From the NCBI RefSeq assembly GCF_000721705.1, contig NZ_JOJL01000027.1:62001-126000 (forward strand): 64,000 bases of DNA, in the 5' to 3' direction. The DNA comes from Actinoplanes subtropicus. Its GTDB lineage: Bacteria; Actinomycetota; Actinomycetes; Mycobacteriales; Micromonosporaceae. The notes beneath the pieces are model-generated. The model made no database searches, was not told the DNA's origin, and saw only the letters and a program-made list of their open reading frames with translations. The translations under genes and the position numbers were made by a program. Of the stretch, positions 62,321 through 64,000 are shown piece after piece. Position 1 is the first letter of the stretch. Each line of letters begins with the position of its first letter.

Positions 62321-62875
62321 ATGCTCATCACTTTCGCGCGGGCGTTGAGCGGATCGACGCTGGCCACCATCCGGCGCGGCGACGGGGTCGTTCTCGAACT
62401 GCCGGGGTACGACCGTAAGTATCGGGTGCCGCACGACCTGGCTCACGCGGTCACCGAGCGCGAGCTCGGCCTGGCCGGCGGGGTGTTCGGGTCGATCGCC
62501 GCGGGCGGGGTCTTCGACAACATGCGGGTGGTGTCGGGGCATCCGCGGCACGACGCCGCCGAGCGCAGCAAGCGGCTGCTGGCGGCCAACAAGCAGTCGC
62601 TCGGCGCGGCCGAGATCCTGGCCGGCGTGGTGCACGACGCGGTCGAGCACGACGAGACCGCCACGATGGAGCGGTTGCGCCGCGGCTGGGGCGTGTTCAG
62701 CACCGAGCCGCTCCCCTGGTCCGGTGTGCAGGTGGCCGCGGCGGTCGCCGCGCTGGCCGAGCTGGCCGTCGAGTTCGAGGCGACCGGCAAGGTCGCCTTC
62801 ACCTGGCCGGACAGGCTGACCAGCCCGATGCCGGCGATGGCCGGCACCAGGCGCGGCCGGCGCGGGCGCCTCTGA
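62321..62875 (+). CDS. Hypothetical protein
   Basis: 184 residues of unknown function. N-terminal beta strands (TLATIRRGDGVVLELPGY), then VPHDLAHAVTERELGL, helical segments, a VHDAVEHDET acidic/His stretch, and a basic tail (RRGRRGRL). Two H-D pairs could bind metal, unproven. Its stop is followed at once by the repeat block. Confidence 0.75.
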   Translation: MLITFARALSGSTLATIRRGDGVVLELPGYDRKYRVPHDLAHAVTERELGLAGGVFGSIAAGGVFDNMRVVSGHPRHDAAERSKRLLAANKQSLGAAEILAGVVHDAVEHDETATMERLRRGWGVFSTEPLPWSGVQVAAAVAALAELAVEFEATGKVAFTWPDRLTSPMPAMAGTRRGRRGRL

Positions 62876-63295
62876 GCCGAGGGGCGGCGGGCCCCACGGA
62901 CGGCGGGCCCCACGGACGGCGGGCCCCACGGCAACGCCGGCAGCGGGCCTGACGGGCGGCGGACCACACGGGCCCGACGGGCAGCGCGGGCCCGACGGGC
63001 AGCGCGGGCCCGACGGGCGGCGGCCACCACGGGCAGCGCAGGCAGCACGGACCACACGGGCGGCGGACTCTACGGGCAGCGCAGGCAGCGCAGGCAGCGC
63101 AGGCAGCGCAGGCAGCGCAGGCAGCGCAGGCAGCGCAGGCAGCGCAGGCAGCGCAGGCAGCGCAGGCAGCGCAGGCACACGGGCCCGACGGGCAGCGCGG
63201 CCCTACCAGCGGCGGCCACCACGGGCAGCGCAGGCAGCACGGACCACACGGGCGGCGGACTCTACGGGCAGCGCAGGCAGCGCGGGCAGCGGGCC
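62876..63295. repeat. Composite tandem-repeat block between convergent genes
   Basis: No gene is supportable here. It begins with GGCGGGCCCCACGGAC-type units (62883-62930), then GGGCAGCGCGGGCCCGAC twice near 62980. An approximately 70-bp sequence (about 63018-63088) is repeated at about 63211-63283. Between the two 70-bp copies lie ten perfect 9-bp GCAGGCAGC units (63081-63170). GGCGG/GCAGC motifs recur throughout. Confidence 0.9.
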
Positions 63296-64000
63296 TTATG
63301 GGCGGCGGGTCAGTTTCCACCAGAGGCCGGGTGGGGTGGTCGCCGCGTCGGTGACGAGGTCGACCCGTACGGAACCGGCTTGGATTTTGGCTACCCGCTG
63401 GCCGGACGTTACCTCCGCGGAGGGAGCCTCGCGGGTGGTGTTGACCTTGAAGGACAGGCCCGGCCAGCCGATCACCTTCAGCGGGGCCGCCGGACTGACC
63501 GTCGCGGTCGAGCCCCAGGCCGTCGTGATCCGGCCCGAGGGCTGGTCGGGCAGCAGGGTGTACTCCTTGACCGCGGCGCGGACCGCGGTCAGCAGCTTGC
63601 GGACCACCTTGTTGACCTGGGCCAGCTGCGTGGGGGTGTTGGTGCCGGGCTGGTTGAAGACGGCGCCGACCAGGGTCAGGGTCGTGCTGCCGACCCGCAG
63701 GTGGACGGCGAAGAGCAGGTTGCCGCCGGCCTCGCCGGTCGAGCCGGTCTTGATGCCGACGACGCCCTGTTCGCCCAGCAGGGTGTTGTGGTTGCGGACG
63801 AGGCCGGCCACCGGGATGGTGACGCTCTTGCGGTCGACGATGTCGGCGAGGACCGGGTTCTTGATGGCGGCCCGGCCGAGCAGCACCTGGTCGGCGGCGG
63901 TGCTCACGGTGGTCGGCAGGAAGCCGCTCGGGTCGGTGTAGTGGGTGTTCTTCATGCCGAGCTCCTGGGCGGCGTCGTTCATCTTGGTCACGAACGCGTC
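63296..64000 (-). CDS. D-alanyl-D-alanine carboxypeptidase (5' end outside window)
   Basis: C-terminal 234 residues of an S11-type penicillin-binding protein: MNDAAQELGMKNTHYTDPSGF, the KTG triad in GIKTGSTGEAGG, then a C-terminal beta domain (about the last 90 residues). The SxxK and SxN motifs lie in or beyond the missing N-terminal part. Trims peptidoglycan pentapeptides outside the membrane. Stop TAA at 63296. Confidence 0.88.
   Translation of the reverse strand, partial: DAFVTKMNDAAQELGMKNTHYTDPSGFLPTTVSTAADQVLLGRAAIKNPVLADIVDRKSVTIPVAGLVRNHNTLLGEQGVVGIKTGSTGEAGGNLLFAVHLRVGSTTLTLVGAVFNQPGTNTPTQLAQVNKVVRKLLTAVRAAVKEYTLLPDQPSGRITTAWGSTATVSPAAPLKVIGWPGLSFKVNTTREAPSAEVTSGQRVAKIQAGSVRVDLVTDAATTPPGLWWKLTRRP

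Overview
The window is chromosomal DNA from a very high-GC actinomycete. Mycelial Micromonosporaceae (Actinoplanes-like) are the best guess. This is inferred from strong G/C third-position bias, an F420-type LLM oxidoreductase, two S-adenosyl methyltransferases of the DUF574 type, a Ser/Thr protein kinase, a CebR-type cellulase operator, and several genes whose -10 box lies about 7 nt before the start codon (leaderless mRNAs). No rRNA, tRNA, CRISPR array, phage or insertion sequence was recognised. Genes run off both edges.

Layout. 0-2 kb: a carrier-protein thioesterase (cut by the left edge) coupled to a flavoprotein, perhaps the end of a natural-product cluster. 2.2-11.8 kb: a pyrimidine/hydantoin catabolic locus. 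A MocR regulator and a class III aminotransferase read left. A tight operon reads right: beta-ureidopropionase, dihydropyrimidinase, LLM oxidoreductase, and a NitT/TauT-like ABC importer with two permeases, an ATPase and a lipoprotein. Together they would import a pyrimidine-like compound, open the ring, release beta-alanine and transaminate it. 11.8-18 kb: a five-gene leftward operon led by two GGDEF-EAL membrane paralogues. 18-25.7 kb: phosphorelay genes (HPt, degenerate HD-GYP response regulator, CheY-like protein, hybrid kinase) with a flavin protein, a methyltransferase and a racemase-like protein. Four minisatellites lie between 16.5 and 20 kb, and one has replaced the C-terminus of the response regulator. 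25.7-31.3 kb: a DivIVA/FilP-like coiled coil, a PAS-PP2C phosphatase facing an RsbW/RsbV-like pair, a secreted LamG-like protein and a Ser/Thr kinase.

31.4-35.7 kb: a CebR-like repressor, a perfect operator, a GH3-derived lipoprotein that has lost its catalytic barrel, and a GH5-CBM2 cellulase. 35.7-43.7 kb: remnants of two genes, a lipase, a three-gene ABC export locus with a LolA/RseB-like protein, a diguanylate cyclase, a frameshifted gene and a secreted HEYGH metallopeptidase. 43.8-47.6 kb: a membrane-anchored STAND NTPase with helical repeats, a LuxR regulator with a degenerate receiver, and a small helical protein. 47.6-55.1 kb: AldR-like regulator and alanine dehydrogenase, aldo-keto reductase, GH15 glucoamylase, macrodomain protein and a Tat-exported berberine-bridge-type oxidase. 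55.2-64 kb: a winged-helix/membrane-protein pair, a second flavin protein plus DUF574 pair, an oxalate/formate-type MFS transporter with a 35-residue partner, remnants of an ECF sigma factor and an exported protein, small proteins, a repeat block and a D-Ala-D-Ala carboxypeptidase cut by the right edge.

The recurring theme is signal transduction: three GGDEF proteins, a phosphorelay, a partner-switching module, a kinase and a STAND protein. The best candidates for something new are the membrane STAND/pseudo-receiver locus, the catalytically gutted GH3 protein under a cellulase operator, and the minisatellite-remodelled signalling genes.
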